This document shows positions 25,952 through 34,309 of a stretch of DNA of 64,000 nucleotides, one piece after another. Source of the DNA: Bosea sp. BIWAKO-01 (GTDB lineage: Bacteria > Pseudomonadota > Alphaproteobacteria > Rhizobiales > Beijerinckiaceae); NCBI RefSeq assembly GCF_001748145.1, contig NZ_BCQA01000001.1, positions 4,614,501 to 4,678,500 of the forward strand, written 5' to 3'. Positions within the stretch are counted from its first letter, which is position 1. The number at the start of each line of letters is the position of its first letter. The notes beneath the pieces are model-generated. The model worked only from the letters and a program-made list of their open reading frames with translations, ran no database searches and was not told the DNA's origin. A program made the translations under genes and the position numbers.

Positions 25952-26358
25952 GCAGGTCGGCGGGAGAAGAACCCGGGCGGAATGTCGGAGGAGGGAAGGG
26001 TTGGTTCGCGTTTGTTCGGCATGGCGGATTCTTGTGCGGAGATCGTGCGGTTGATTTGAATTTTTGACCGTATTCCCCAACGGCAGTCGGCGATTGGGAA
26101 TTGGTTGCTCGTATTTAGAGGCAGTTCGTAAAGAATCTTCCAAATCGATCGTTCGTTTAAACAGACAATTCTATTGACCGGAACCGGTGCAAATCCGATG
26201 ATTTCTGCGCGATCTCAGGCGGTCTTCGTATGTGGCGAAGGCTCGCTCGACCAGTCGTGAGAGCGTTCCCGCGGCAGTGCCCTGCCGAACGGTCGCAATT
26301 CTGCGGCGCGCCTGCCGCAGAACCTCGGCGCCATACTTCTCAATACTGTCTCACGGAC
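25952..26358. other. AT-richer intergenic region before the nitroreductase gene
   Basis: About 400 bases without a credible gene. It is visibly AT-richer than its neighbours, as expected for a promoter region. CGGCAGTCGG at 26081-26090 is the exact reverse complement of CCGACTGCCG inside the hairpin at 25930-25939. No promoter can be assigned with confidence. Confidence 0.4.
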
Positions 26359-26970
26359 ATGCGGACCATGCTGACGACTGCCAATGACCGCGCCGCGGAC
26401 CATGCGATCGACCCGCTCTTTCTCGAGCGCTGGTCGCCTCGTGCATTCAGTGACGAGCAGATCGGCGAAGCAGAGTTGCTCTCTTTGTTTGAAGCCGCGC
26501 GCTGGGCGCCATCCTCGTACAATTCCCAGCCCTGGCGCTTCATCTATGCCCGGCGTGGCACTGCTCATTGGGCGCGGCTTCTAGGCCTGCTGAATGCGTT
26601 CAACGCATCATGGGCCAAGGACTCGGCGGCGCTCGTCGTGATCGTCTCGAAATCGACACTTGTTGTTCCCGGCAAGTCCCAGGAAATCGCATCCCACACT
26701 CATTCCTTCGACGCCGGCGCGGCCTGGGCCTATCTCGCATTGCAGGCGACCCGCTCGGGTTGGCAGGCGCATGGCATGGCGGGGCTCGATTTCGAGCGGG
26801 CTGCGCAACAGTTGAATGTTCCCGGCGGCTATCGGGTCGAGGCGGCCGTTGCCATCGGCAAGGTCGGCGACAAGGCGCAATTGCCTGAGGCGCTGCAGGC
26901 CCGCGAGGTTCCAAGCCAGCGCAATCCGCTTGCGGCAAGTGTCTTCGAAGGCGCCTTCCCGGCAGGCTGA
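26359..26970 (+). CDS. Nitroreductase-family flavoprotein
   Basis: A protein of about 203 residues. The FMN-binding opening of the family is clear: FLERWSPRAFSDEQI, then LFEAARWAPSSYNSQPWRFI. A C-terminal G-K-V-G-D-K segment follows. Such enzymes use NAD(P)H to reduce FMN or small organic acceptors. Here it could supply reduced flavin to the SsuD-like monooxygenase two genes downstream, which is inference. Starts at 26359 and 26368 are both possible; neither has a strong ribosome binding site. The stop is nine bases before the next gene. Confidence 0.88.
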   Translation: MRTMLTTANDRAADHAIDPLFLERWSPRAFSDEQIGEAELLSLFEAARWAPSSYNSQPWRFIYARRGTAHWARLLGLLNAFNASWAKDSAALVVIVSKSTLVVPGKSQEIASHTHSFDAGAAWAYLALQATRSGWQAHGMAGLDFERAAQQLNVPGGYRVEAAVAIGKVGDKAQLPEALQAREVPSQRNPLAASVFEGAFPAG

Positions 26971-26979
26971 GGGGGCGAG

Positions 26980-27855
26980 ATGAGTGGTCTTCATTCGCCG
27001 GACCGGCTTCGTGTCGGGATTCATGCCAACAACCTGCATCTGCGCCTCGCGCGTCTGCTCGCGGATCACGAGGGCGACCAGCGCTGGGCTTTCGTCGACT
27101 ATGCCGATGGCCGCGCGACCGGGGAACTGCTCGCCGGCGGTGAGATCGAACTCGGCGGCACCGGCTCGACGCCTCCGCTGACCGCGCAGGATCTGGGGCT
27201 CGATGTGATCTATCTAGCGGCCTCTCAACCGCGCCCGGCCAATGGTGCCATTCTGAGGCGAAAGGACGAGGCTGAAGTCTGCTTGGCAGGCCTCAGGGGC
27301 TGCCGGATCGCGCTCGTGGAGGGCTCGTTCCATACCTATCTGCTGGCGCATCTCGCGGAACAGGCTGGCCTGGGCCTTGCGGATTTCGACCGTATCGATC
27401 TTTCGCCTGCAGCTTCGGCCAAGGCTCTGCGGCAGGGCGAGGTCGCGGCCTGGATCGCGATGGATCCTCATCTGCCTGTGGAGCTGGGTCGAGGCGGGCT
27501 TGTCGCCATGGCGGATACGCAAGGCGTCATCCCCAATCGCTCTCTGTTCTGGACGCGTCGTCCGGTCCTCGATCGGCGGGCGAACCAGATCGCCGGCTTC
27601 CACAGGCTCCTCGCGCGCATCGCGAGCTTCGTCGAGGACCATGCAGAAGAGGTCGCTCGCCAACTCTCGGCATCGGGGGATGTCGGTGAAGCGCAATGGC
27701 TCGCGGTTCTGCGCTCGCGCGATTGGCGCCTCGCCGCGATCGACGCGGCCGTTCTGGCCGAACAGGAGCAGGAGGCCGCCTGCCTCGTCCGTCATGGCAT
27801 TCTTCGGCGAGCGCTCGGCCTCTCCCAGTTCGAAGGCGCCGCCGCTTCGGCTTAG
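26980..27855 (+). CDS. SsuA/NMT1-fold protein without a signal peptide
   Basis: A 291-residue protein resembling sulfonate/nitrate-type periplasmic receptors (IELGGTGSTPPLTAQDLGLD, LRGCRIALVEGSFHTYLLAH, VAAWIAMDPHLP), but the N-terminus MSGLHSPDRLRVGIHANNLH has no leader. It should therefore be cytoplasmic. The cytoplasmic desulfinase DszB is a known enzyme with this fold, so an enzymatic role is possible. However, no Cys is seen at the place of its catalytic Cys. A GGGGGCGAG ribosome binding site precedes the ATG. It sits between a nitroreductase and an SsuD-like monooxygenase. Confidence 0.75.
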   Translation: MSGLHSPDRLRVGIHANNLHLRLARLLADHEGDQRWAFVDYADGRATGELLAGGEIELGGTGSTPPLTAQDLGLDVIYLAASQPRPANGAILRRKDEAEVCLAGLRGCRIALVEGSFHTYLLAHLAEQAGLGLADFDRIDLSPAASAKALRQGEVAAWIAMDPHLPVELGRGGLVAMADTQGVIPNRSLFWTRRPVLDRRANQIAGFHRLLARIASFVEDHAEEVARQLSASGDVGEAQWLAVLRSRDWRLAAIDAAVLAEQEQEAACLVRHGILRRALGLSQFEGAAASA

Positions 27856-27884
27856 GCATCACTGCAAATCATGAGACAAAGCCT

Positions 27885-29015
27885 ATGAATGTGCTCTGGT
27901 ACCTGACCGCCCCTGACGGCCGCTATCCCTGGAAGAAGGACGGCGCCCGCAAGATGGATCATGCCTATCTGCAGCAATTGGCGCGAGCCTATGATCATCT
28001 CGGCTTCACAGGCGCGCTGCTGGCAACCGGGGCGCATGACGTCTGGGTTCTCGGCGCATCGCTGCTGCCCTTCACCGAGCGAATGCGCTTCCTGACGGCG
28101 ATCCATCCCGGGCTGATCCCGCCGGTGCTGCTGGCCAAGATGGCCGCGACCTTCCAGGATTTCTCCCAGGGAAGGTTGCTGCTCAACATTGTCTCGGGTG
28201 ACGCCAAGATGCTCGGCGCCTATGGCATGACGCTGCCCCATGACGAACGCTACGTGATGGCCGACGAGTATCTCACTGTTTTCCGGCGCATCCTTGCCGG
28301 CGAGACGGTGACCTTCAAGGGACGCCATGTCGAGACAACCGAGGCCAAGCTCGCCCTCTCGGGCGCTGATCCGATCGTGCAGCCCGACCTCTGGTTCGGG
28401 GGCTCTTCCGAGGCTGCGATCGAGGTCGCTGCCAAGCATGTCGATACCTATCTGTCCTGGGGGGAAACGCCGGACGAGATGGCCGCGAAGGTCGAGCGCG
28501 TGCGGGCGCGCGCTACCGCGCATGGCCGTGTGCTCGGTTACGGCATCCGGCTCTATGTGGTCGTCCGCGAGACCGACGAGGAGGCCTGGGCGGCAGCCCA
28601 GGATCTTCACGATCACATGGACGATGCCGCCATCGCCGCCAATGCCCGCTTCGTTGCCGGCACGGATTCCGTCGGGCAGCAGAAGATGACAGCGCTGCAT
28701 GGCGGGTTGAAGCCCAAATTCGCGCGTGACCTGGAGATTGCGCCAGGACTTTGGGCTGGGTTGGGGCTCGTGCGTCCGGGGCCCGGCACTGCAATCGTCG
28801 GCTCGCCCGAGACCGTGATCGCGACGTTGCGCGCCTATCAGGCGGCGGGCATCGAGACCTTCATTCTGTCCGGCATGCCGCTGCTCGAGGAGGCATACCG
28901 CTTCGCCGAACTGGTCTTGCCGCATCTCGACGTGGCAAGAACCCCACGGGCGGGCTCGGCCTTCACCTGGTCCAACCTGTTCGACCGCGACCTCTCAGCG
29001 AAAGCCGCAGGCTAA
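27885..29015 (+). CDS. SsuD-like FMNH2-dependent monooxygenase (LLM family)
   Basis: A 376-residue TIM-barrel flavin monooxygenase, closely similar along its length to alkanesulfonate monooxygenase SsuD (381 residues). Matching segments include WFGGSSEAAIEVAAKHVDTY, TDSVGQQKMTALH and LWAGLGLVRPGPGTA. By comparison with E. coli SsuD from memory, Arg226 and Arg297 are kept, but the Cys54 region is two residues shorter and lacks Cys. His228 is Tyr (GIRLYVVVRET) and Tyr331 is Met (LSGMPLLEEAYR). A different sulfur substrate is likely. ATG 27885 is 29 bases after the previous stop. Confidence 0.88.
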   Translation: MNVLWYLTAPDGRYPWKKDGARKMDHAYLQQLARAYDHLGFTGALLATGAHDVWVLGASLLPFTERMRFLTAIHPGLIPPVLLAKMAATFQDFSQGRLLLNIVSGDAKMLGAYGMTLPHDERYVMADEYLTVFRRILAGETVTFKGRHVETTEAKLALSGADPIVQPDLWFGGSSEAAIEVAAKHVDTYLSWGETPDEMAAKVERVRARATAHGRVLGYGIRLYVVVRETDEEAWAAAQDLHDHMDDAAIAANARFVAGTDSVGQQKMTALHGGLKPKFARDLEIAPGLWAGLGLVRPGPGTAIVGSPETVIATLRAYQAAGIETFILSGMPLLEEAYRFAELVLPHLDVARTPRAGSAFTWSNLFDRDLSAKAAG

Positions 29016-29018
29016 GTC

Positions 29019-29333
29019 ATGATCCTCGACGAACGCACCTATGCCATCAAGCCCGCCCATGTGCGCGATTATCTCGACCTCTATGTCCGCGAAGGCATGG
29101 AACTGCAGGTCTCGCATCTCGGCCATCTGATCGGCTGGTTCACCACCGATACCGGCGTGGTCAACGAGGTCGTGCATATGTGGCGCTTCGAGGATGCCGG
29201 CGACCGCGAACGTCGGCGTGCCGCAATGGAAGCCGACCCTGCCTGGCAGGCCTTTCGCGCCAAGGCTGCGCCCTATGTTCTCGAGATGCGAAGCCGTATC
29301 CTGCGGCCGACCGCCTTTTCGCCCCTGCGCTAG
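29019..29333 (+). CDS. NIPSNAP-family protein
   Basis: A 104-residue ferredoxin-like alpha/beta-barrel protein with the NIPSNAP opening (MILDERTYAIKPAHVRDYLD) and the H-M-W-R-F-E-D segment. It has the single-domain bacterial length. Members occur beside catabolic enzymes, but their biochemical role is not well defined. It starts three bases after the monooxygenase stop and is followed 18 bases later by the TRAP permease gene, so it is within the operon. Confidence 0.88.
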   Translation: MILDERTYAIKPAHVRDYLDLYVREGMELQVSHLGHLIGWFTTDTGVVNEVVHMWRFEDAGDRERRRAAMEADPAWQAFRAKAAPYVLEMRSRILRPTAFSPLR

Positions 29334-29351
29334 GCTCTTGGCGAACGCGTG

Positions 29352-31220
29352 ATGACAACCTTGGCTGATGTGAGGGCGGAAACGCCCGGGCTTTTGCGTC
29401 GCCCTGCCGCGCGCGCACTGTCGCGCCTCGTCTCGGCCCTCGAGATTGCGGGGGCGGCGTTGCTCGCGATCCTGTTCAGTGTGGTCATCGCGGCTGTCAT
29501 TCGTCGGTATGTCTTCGGCGGCGGCTTCGTCTGGTCGGACGAGTTGGCGATCTGGCTTCATGCCGCGCTGATCGCCATCGGGGCGCCGCTTGCCGCGACC
29601 AGCGCGCTTGCCATGCGGCTCGATGTCATCGTCAGGCTGTTGCCGGCCTCGGGGCAGCGGGTGTCGACGATCCTAGCCGATGGTTTTGCCGTGCATGGCT
29701 CACTCGTGCTCGCGCTTGGCGGCGCCGGGGTCGCGGCCCAGGTCGGCGGCGTCTCGACCGTGCTGGGCTTGCCGGAGTCACTGCGCTTCGGCGTCTTCGC
29801 GATCGGGGGCGGACTGACGCTGCTGGTGGTTCTGGCGCGCGCTGCTTTGGACCGCTCCTGGCTCTCGGCGGCGCTTTCGCTTGCGGTCGGGACCGGCTCC
29901 TATCTGCTGGCGCAGCAGGTCACCGGCCTCTTCGTCGAGCCGCCGAGCCTCATCGCTGCCGGATTTGCCGGGCTTGGCCTGATCCTTGGCGCGCCGCTGC
30001 CATTCGCGCTACTGGCCGGGGTCTCGCTGACAGGGGCTTTTGGCGGGCTGCTTCCCGAGCCGGCGATCGTGCAGAACACGGTCTCCGGGATCAGCAAGTT
30101 CCTGCTGCTCGCGGTCCCCTTTTTCCTGCTGGCTGGCGAGTTGCTGACCGAAGGCGGCCTCGCGGAACGGCTCGTGCGCTTTGCCGGGGCGCTCGTCGGG
30201 CACCTGCGGGCGGGCCTCGCCCAGACGGCGCTCGTCGCGAGCGTCCTGTTCTCAGGGGCGTCGGGTTCTTCGGTGGCGAATGCCGCTTTCGGGGCCAAGG
30301 TGATGGCGCCGACGCTGATCGCCCGTGGTTATCCGCCGGCGCAGGCGGGCGCAATCGTCGCCGGCGTCTCGATGCTGGACAACATCATCCCGCCCTCGAT
30401 CGCCTTCCTGCTGCTGGCGACCGCGACAAATCTCTCGGTCGGCTCGCTCCTGGTCGGCGGATTTATCGCCGGTGGGGTGTTGGCGCTGGCTCTCGCCATC
30501 GGCATCCATCTCAGCGTGCGCAATGTCGTCGACGCTGCGCCGAAGGCGACCGGTGTCGAGCGCGCGCGGAGCTTTGTCGGGGCGTTGCCCGCGATCGGAC
30601 TCGGGATCGTCGTTGTGGTCGGCATCCGCTTCGGCGTGGTGACCGTAACGGAAGCATCTGCGCTCGCGGTGGCCTACTCGCTGGTGACCTGCCTCGCACT
30701 ACGCAGCTTGAATGGTCGCACCGTCTTCGCCGCCTTGCGGAAATCGGCGACGGAGGCAGCCGCCGTCGGCCTGCTCATCGGAGCCTCCGCGCCGTTTGCC
30801 TTCATGCTCGCGGTCGACCGGGTCTCGGACAAGATGGCAGCACTGGTGACGGCTTTCGGCGCCGGTCCCTATGCGGTGATCCTGCTCGCCAATCTCGTGC
30901 TGCTGGTGGCAGGGCTCTTCCTCGATATCGGCGCTGCGATCCTGCTGCTCGGTCCGCTGCTGTTGCCGGTCGCCGTCGCGGCCGGGCTGGACCCGATCCA
31001 GTTCGGCGTCATCCTCGTCGTCAACCTGATGATCCACGGGCTGACGCCGCCGCTCGGTATCCTCGTCTATGTCGTCAGCGGCATCTTGCGCATTCCCGCG
31101 GGCTCGGTCTTCCGCGCCGTACTGCCTTTGCTCGGCTCGCTGCTGGTGGCGCTCGCCGTTCTCTCGCTCGGTGCAGCCGTCTGGCCGTCGCTCCCGCTTT
31201 CCATCAAGGAGTTCTTCTGA
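29352..31220 (+). CDS. TRAP transporter fused small and large permease (DctQM)
   Basis: About 622 residues. The first 170 form the four-helix DctQ domain (FVWSDELAIWLHAALIAIGA). The remainder is the DctM domain, with VPFFLLAGELLTEGGLAERL, SVLFSGASGSSVANAAFGAK and GVSMLDNIIPPSIAFLLLAT. Natural fusions of this kind are known. It is a sodium-driven inner-membrane importer that needs the DctP protein encoded next. ATG 29352 is used; a GTG three bases earlier is equally possible. Confidence 0.94.
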   Translation: MTTLADVRAETPGLLRRPAARALSRLVSALEIAGAALLAILFSVVIAAVIRRYVFGGGFVWSDELAIWLHAALIAIGAPLAATSALAMRLDVIVRLLPASGQRVSTILADGFAVHGSLVLALGGAGVAAQVGGVSTVLGLPESLRFGVFAIGGGLTLLVVLARAALDRSWLSAALSLAVGTGSYLLAQQVTGLFVEPPSLIAAGFAGLGLILGAPLPFALLAGVSLTGAFGGLLPEPAIVQNTVSGISKFLLLAVPFFLLAGELLTEGGLAERLVRFAGALVGHLRAGLAQTALVASVLFSGASGSSVANAAFGAKVMAPTLIARGYPPAQAGAIVAGVSMLDNIIPPSIAFLLLATATNLSVGSLLVGGFIAGGVLALALAIGIHLSVRNVVDAAPKATGVERARSFVGALPAIGLGIVVVVGIRFGVVTVTEASALAVAYSLVTCLALRSLNGRTVFAALRKSATEAAAVGLLIGASAPFAFMLAVDRVSDKMAALVTAFGAGPYAVILLANLVLLVAGLFLDIGAAILLLGPLLLPVAVAAGLDPIQFGVILVVNLMIHGLTPPLGILVYVVSGILRIPAGSVFRAVLPLLGSLLVALAVLSLGAAVWPSLPLSIKEFF

Positions 31221-32206
31221 TGTCGTTGACCCGCCGCCAAGTCGCCGCAGGCCTGCTTGCCGCGCCGGCGCTCCTCTCAGCTCGTGCGGTCCATGCCGCC
31301 GGCCGGCCGGTGACCGTCGCCTCGCTCTTCGGCGAGGACAAGCCAGAGACGAAGATCTGGCGCAGGATCGCGGAGACGCTGAACAGGACAGCGCCTGGCC
31401 GCTTCGATCTGCGCATCGTCGGCAATGCGGCACTCGGCGGCGAGAAGGAGGTCGCGGAAGGGATCAGGCTCGGTTCGGTCCAGGCCTCGCTCTCGACGAT
31501 CTCGGCGCTCTCCTCCTGGGTGCCTGACGGCCAGATCCTCGATCTGCCCTTCCTGTTCCGCGATCGTGGCCATCTCAAGCGCGTGCTTGATGGTGCGCTT
31601 GGCACCGAACTCAAGGCGAAATACGAGGCGCAGGGTTTTGTCGTGCTCGGCTTCATCAATTACGGCGCGCGCCACCTGTTGGCGAAGGAGCCGTTGACCA
31701 CGCCTGAATCGGTCAAGGGCAAGCGCATCCGCGTAATCCAGAGCCCGCTTCATACCGAGCTCTGGTCGGGACTCGGCGCCTACCCGACGCCCATTCCGAT
31801 CCCCGAAACCTATAACGCCCTGAAAACCGGCGTCGTCGATGCCATGGACCTCACCAAATCGGCCTATGTCGGCTTCAAGCTGCATGAGGTCGTGCCGTAT
31901 CTGATCGAGACCGGGCATATCTGGGCGAGCGGCGTCGTCTATGTTTCGGCGTCCTTCTGGAAGGGTCTTACGGCGGATGATCGCAAGGCCCTGTCCGAGG
32001 CGGCAGCCGAAGGGACGTCCTATTTCGATGACCTCATTCTCGCCGACGAGGAGGCATCGATGGCCAAGGCGCAATCCGAGGGGGGTAAGCTCGTCCAGCC
32101 GGAGGATCGTCCAGGCTGGGAGGCCGGCGCCCGCAAGGTGTGGATCTCATTCGCCCCGAAGCTCGGCGGCATCGAGAAGATCGAAGCGATCGCCAAGGTG
32201 GAGTGA
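31220..32206 (+). CDS. TRAP transporter substrate-binding protein (DctP family)
   Basis: A 328-residue periplasmic receptor. The leader MSLTRRQVAAGLLAAPALL carries twin arginines and ends near A-V-H-A-A. The family signature is seen in G-K-R-I-R-V-I-Q-S and in PETYNALKTGVVDAMD, where the helix-backbone Arg clamps a ligand carboxylate or, in some members, a sulfonate. The ATG overlaps the last base of the permease stop codon. The ligand is probably the substrate of the upstream monooxygenase module, which is inference. Confidence 0.92.
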   Translation: MSLTRRQVAAGLLAAPALLSARAVHAAGRPVTVASLFGEDKPETKIWRRIAETLNRTAPGRFDLRIVGNAALGGEKEVAEGIRLGSVQASLSTISALSSWVPDGQILDLPFLFRDRGHLKRVLDGALGTELKAKYEAQGFVVLGFINYGARHLLAKEPLTTPESVKGKRIRVIQSPLHTELWSGLGAYPTPIPIPETYNALKTGVVDAMDLTKSAYVGFKLHEVVPYLIETGHIWASGVVYVSASFWKGLTADDRKALSEAAAEGTSYFDDLILADEEASMAKAQSEGGKLVQPEDRPGWEAGARKVWISFAPKLGGIEKIEAIAKVE

Positions 32207-32225
32207 TCGCGCCCGCATCGCTTTC

Positions 32226-33053
32226 TCAGGGATACTGGCGCGCCGTGCTGCTGAGGCTGCGTGAGGGATAGCGCAGCGAGATATCGAACGGATTGAGGCT
32301 CGCGCCGAGCGTCGCCGCCTCCCGCTGCAGAATCCGCGCGACATTCGGGCCCCGCTCGTCGCCGAGGCGCTCCGCCAGAGTGCCGATGCTGAGCGCTGCG
32401 ACGGCGCGGCCTTCTGCATCGAAGACCGGCACGCCGAGACCGGCCATGCCCGGGATCAGCCCGGTATTGAGGCTGACCCAGCCCAGTTCGCGTGCCTCGG
32501 CCAGCGCGATGCGCAGGCCGGCCTCGTCAAGAAAACCGCGATCGAGCAGGCGCGGGATATTGAAGCGGATCACGGCCTCGCGTTCGTCCTCGGGAAGATG
32601 CGCGAGAATGGCGAGGCTGCCTTGTCCAATGCCGAGCGGCACCTTGCCGCCGATATCGCCCGTGAAGGAGCGGATCGGGAAGGGGCCCTCGACCCGATCG
32701 AGGCAGACAGCATCATAGCCGTTGCGGACCAGCAGGAAGATGGTGTCGTGCAGCGTCGCCGACAGGCGCAGCAGCACCGGCCGTGCAAGATCGCGCAATC
32801 CGCTGGCCTGGCCGGCGCGGGCCGCCAGCACGAAGAAGTCCAGGGCCAGACGGTAGCGCTTCCCTCCGGTGACCTGCTCGGCGAAACCTTCCGCAATCAG
32901 GTCCTGCAAGGCGCGATGCGCCGTCGGCTGGCTGCAGCCTGCCGCCTCCGAGAGGTCCTTCAGGCGTATGCCGGCCGGATCGGCTGCCGCGAGGATACGC
33001 AGGAGACTGAGCGCACGACGCAGGCTTGATGTCGCTTCGGCTGAATCGTTCAT
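32226..33053 (-). CDS. IclR-family transcriptional regulator
   Basis: A 275-residue regulator from ATG 33053. It shows the N-terminal winged helix (SLRRALSLLRILAAADPAGI, then LKDLSEAAGCSQPTAHRALQ) and the C-terminal effector domain. A start at 33098 would add 15 polar residues. It lies 19 bases from the convergent TRAP receptor gene and is divergent from the ABC/flavoenzyme operon at 33236, which it most likely controls. The intervening AT-rich DNA carries three evenly spaced TGAAATT repeats. Confidence 0.9.
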   Translation of the reverse strand: MNDSAEATSSLRRALSLLRILAAADPAGIRLKDLSEAAGCSQPTAHRALQDLIAEGFAEQVTGGKRYRLALDFFVLAARAGQASGLRDLARPVLLRLSATLHDTIFLLVRNGYDAVCLDRVEGPFPIRSFTGDIGGKVPLGIGQGSLAILAHLPEDEREAVIRFNIPRLLDRGFLDEAGLRIALAEARELGWVSLNTGLIPGMAGLGVPVFDAEGRAVAALSIGTLAERLGDERGPNVARILQREAATLGASLNPFDISLRYPSRSLSSTARQYP

Positions 33054-33102
33054 TCGGTTGTCCGAATTTGCATTTCGATGTCCCTTAGAAAATTCCATAT
33101 GT

Positions 33103-33139
33103 TGAAATTAAGTCAAATGAAATTCTCTTCTATGAAATT
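33103..33139. promoter_or_regulatory. Three TGAAATT repeats at 15-base spacing
   Basis: TGAAATT occurs at 33103-33109, 33118-33124 and 33133-33139, exactly 15 bases apart, in a strikingly AT-rich stretch between divergent iclR and the ABC operon. Spacing of 15 bases is about one and a half helical turns, so alternate copies face opposite sides. They are candidate binding sites for the IclR protein or another regulator. Confidence 0.55.
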
Positions 33140-33235
33140 TTAAATTGACGAATTCATGCACCTGCCGCCTCCTTGCGCCGTTGCAGATCGGCGCCCCGTT
33201 CGATGCTCGTGGGGTGTCTACCAGGCGAGGTGGAG

Positions 33236-34309
33236 ATGGGCTTCCTGACGCTGGCGTCGCTGAGCAAGGTCTATGGCGATCACGCCGCGGTGCGCGATGT
33301 CGACCTCAGCGTCGCCAAGGGCGAGTTCGTTTCGCTGCTCGGTCCGTCCGGCTGCGGCAAGACCACGACGCTTCAGATGATCGCCGGCCTCGTCGAACCG
33401 ACAAGCGGAAAGATCGCGCTCGACGGGCGTGACATCACGCGTGAGAAGCCGAACACGCGCGGTCTCGGCATCGTCTTCCAGAGCTATGCACTGTTTCCGC
33501 ACATGACCGTGGCGCAGAACGTCGCCTTCGGCCTGGAGATGCGCAAGGTCGCCCGCGCCGAGCGCGACGAGCGCGTCAAGACAATGCTCGGGCTGGTGCA
33601 TCTGGCCCAGCTTGCCGACCGATATCCGCGCCAGCTTTCGGGCGGCCAGCGCCAGCGTGTCGCGATCGCGCGTGCGTTGGTGATCGTGCCGCCGGTGCTG
33701 CTGCTCGACGAACCGCTTTCCAATCTCGACGCCAAGTTGCGCGAGGAAATGCAGTTCGAACTGCGCCGGATCCAGCAGAGCGTCGGCACGACGACGATCA
33801 TGGTCACGCATGACCAGGCCGAAGCCTTGTCGATCAGCGATCGGGTGGTCGTGATGGAGCAGGGTCGGATGACCCAGATCGATGCGCCCTACCGGCTCTA
33901 TGAGCGCCCGGCTACGGCTTTCATCTCCTCCTTCGTCGGAAAGATGAACCGGCTGGATGGCGTCTGGCGCGGACACGGCCCTTCGGGAACACCGCAGATC
34001 AACGGCGTGTCCCTGCCTTGCGAGCAGGCGAGCTTTCCGGACGGCCAGGCGGTCGCGCTCTCGCTGCGTCCTGAGAAGATCCTGCTGCGGTCGCAGGGCC
34101 AGGGCCGGCTCGACGGTACCATCGTCAATCGCTTCTTCCTCGGAAGCTACTGGCTCTTCACCGTCGAGACGCCGGTTGGAGCGCTCTCTGTCTCGGTTCC
34201 CAACCATGGCGAGGAGCCGGCCGGCGAGGGCGATTCCGTTGCACTGGACTGGGCGCCCGCGAGCCTCAGGGTCGAGGCGGTAGCGGCTACGGCCGGAGCC
34301 GCGGCATGA
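33236..34309 (+). CDS. ABC transporter ATP-binding protein (PotA family)
   Basis: A 357-residue importer ATPase starting MGFLTLASLSKVYGDHAAVR. Walker A is GPSGCGKTT, the signature is LSGGQRQRVAIARAL and Walker B is VLLLDEPLSNLD, all canonical. A C-terminal TOBE-like domain follows. A GAGG lies five bases before ATG 33236; a longer start at 33173 would add 21 unmatched residues. The stop overlaps the permease start. It drives the importer of the opine-oxidase-type cluster. Confidence 0.95.
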   Translation: MGFLTLASLSKVYGDHAAVRDVDLSVAKGEFVSLLGPSGCGKTTTLQMIAGLVEPTSGKIALDGRDITREKPNTRGLGIVFQSYALFPHMTVAQNVAFGLEMRKVARAERDERVKTMLGLVHLAQLADRYPRQLSGGQRQRVAIARALVIVPPVLLLDEPLSNLDAKLREEMQFELRRIQQSVGTTTIMVTHDQAEALSISDRVVVMEQGRMTQIDAPYRLYERPATAFISSFVGKMNRLDGVWRGHGPSGTPQINGVSLPCEQASFPDGQAVALSLRPEKILLRSQGQGRLDGTIVNRFFLGSYWLFTVETPVGALSVSVPNHGEEPAGEGDSVALDWAPASLRVEAVAATAGAAA

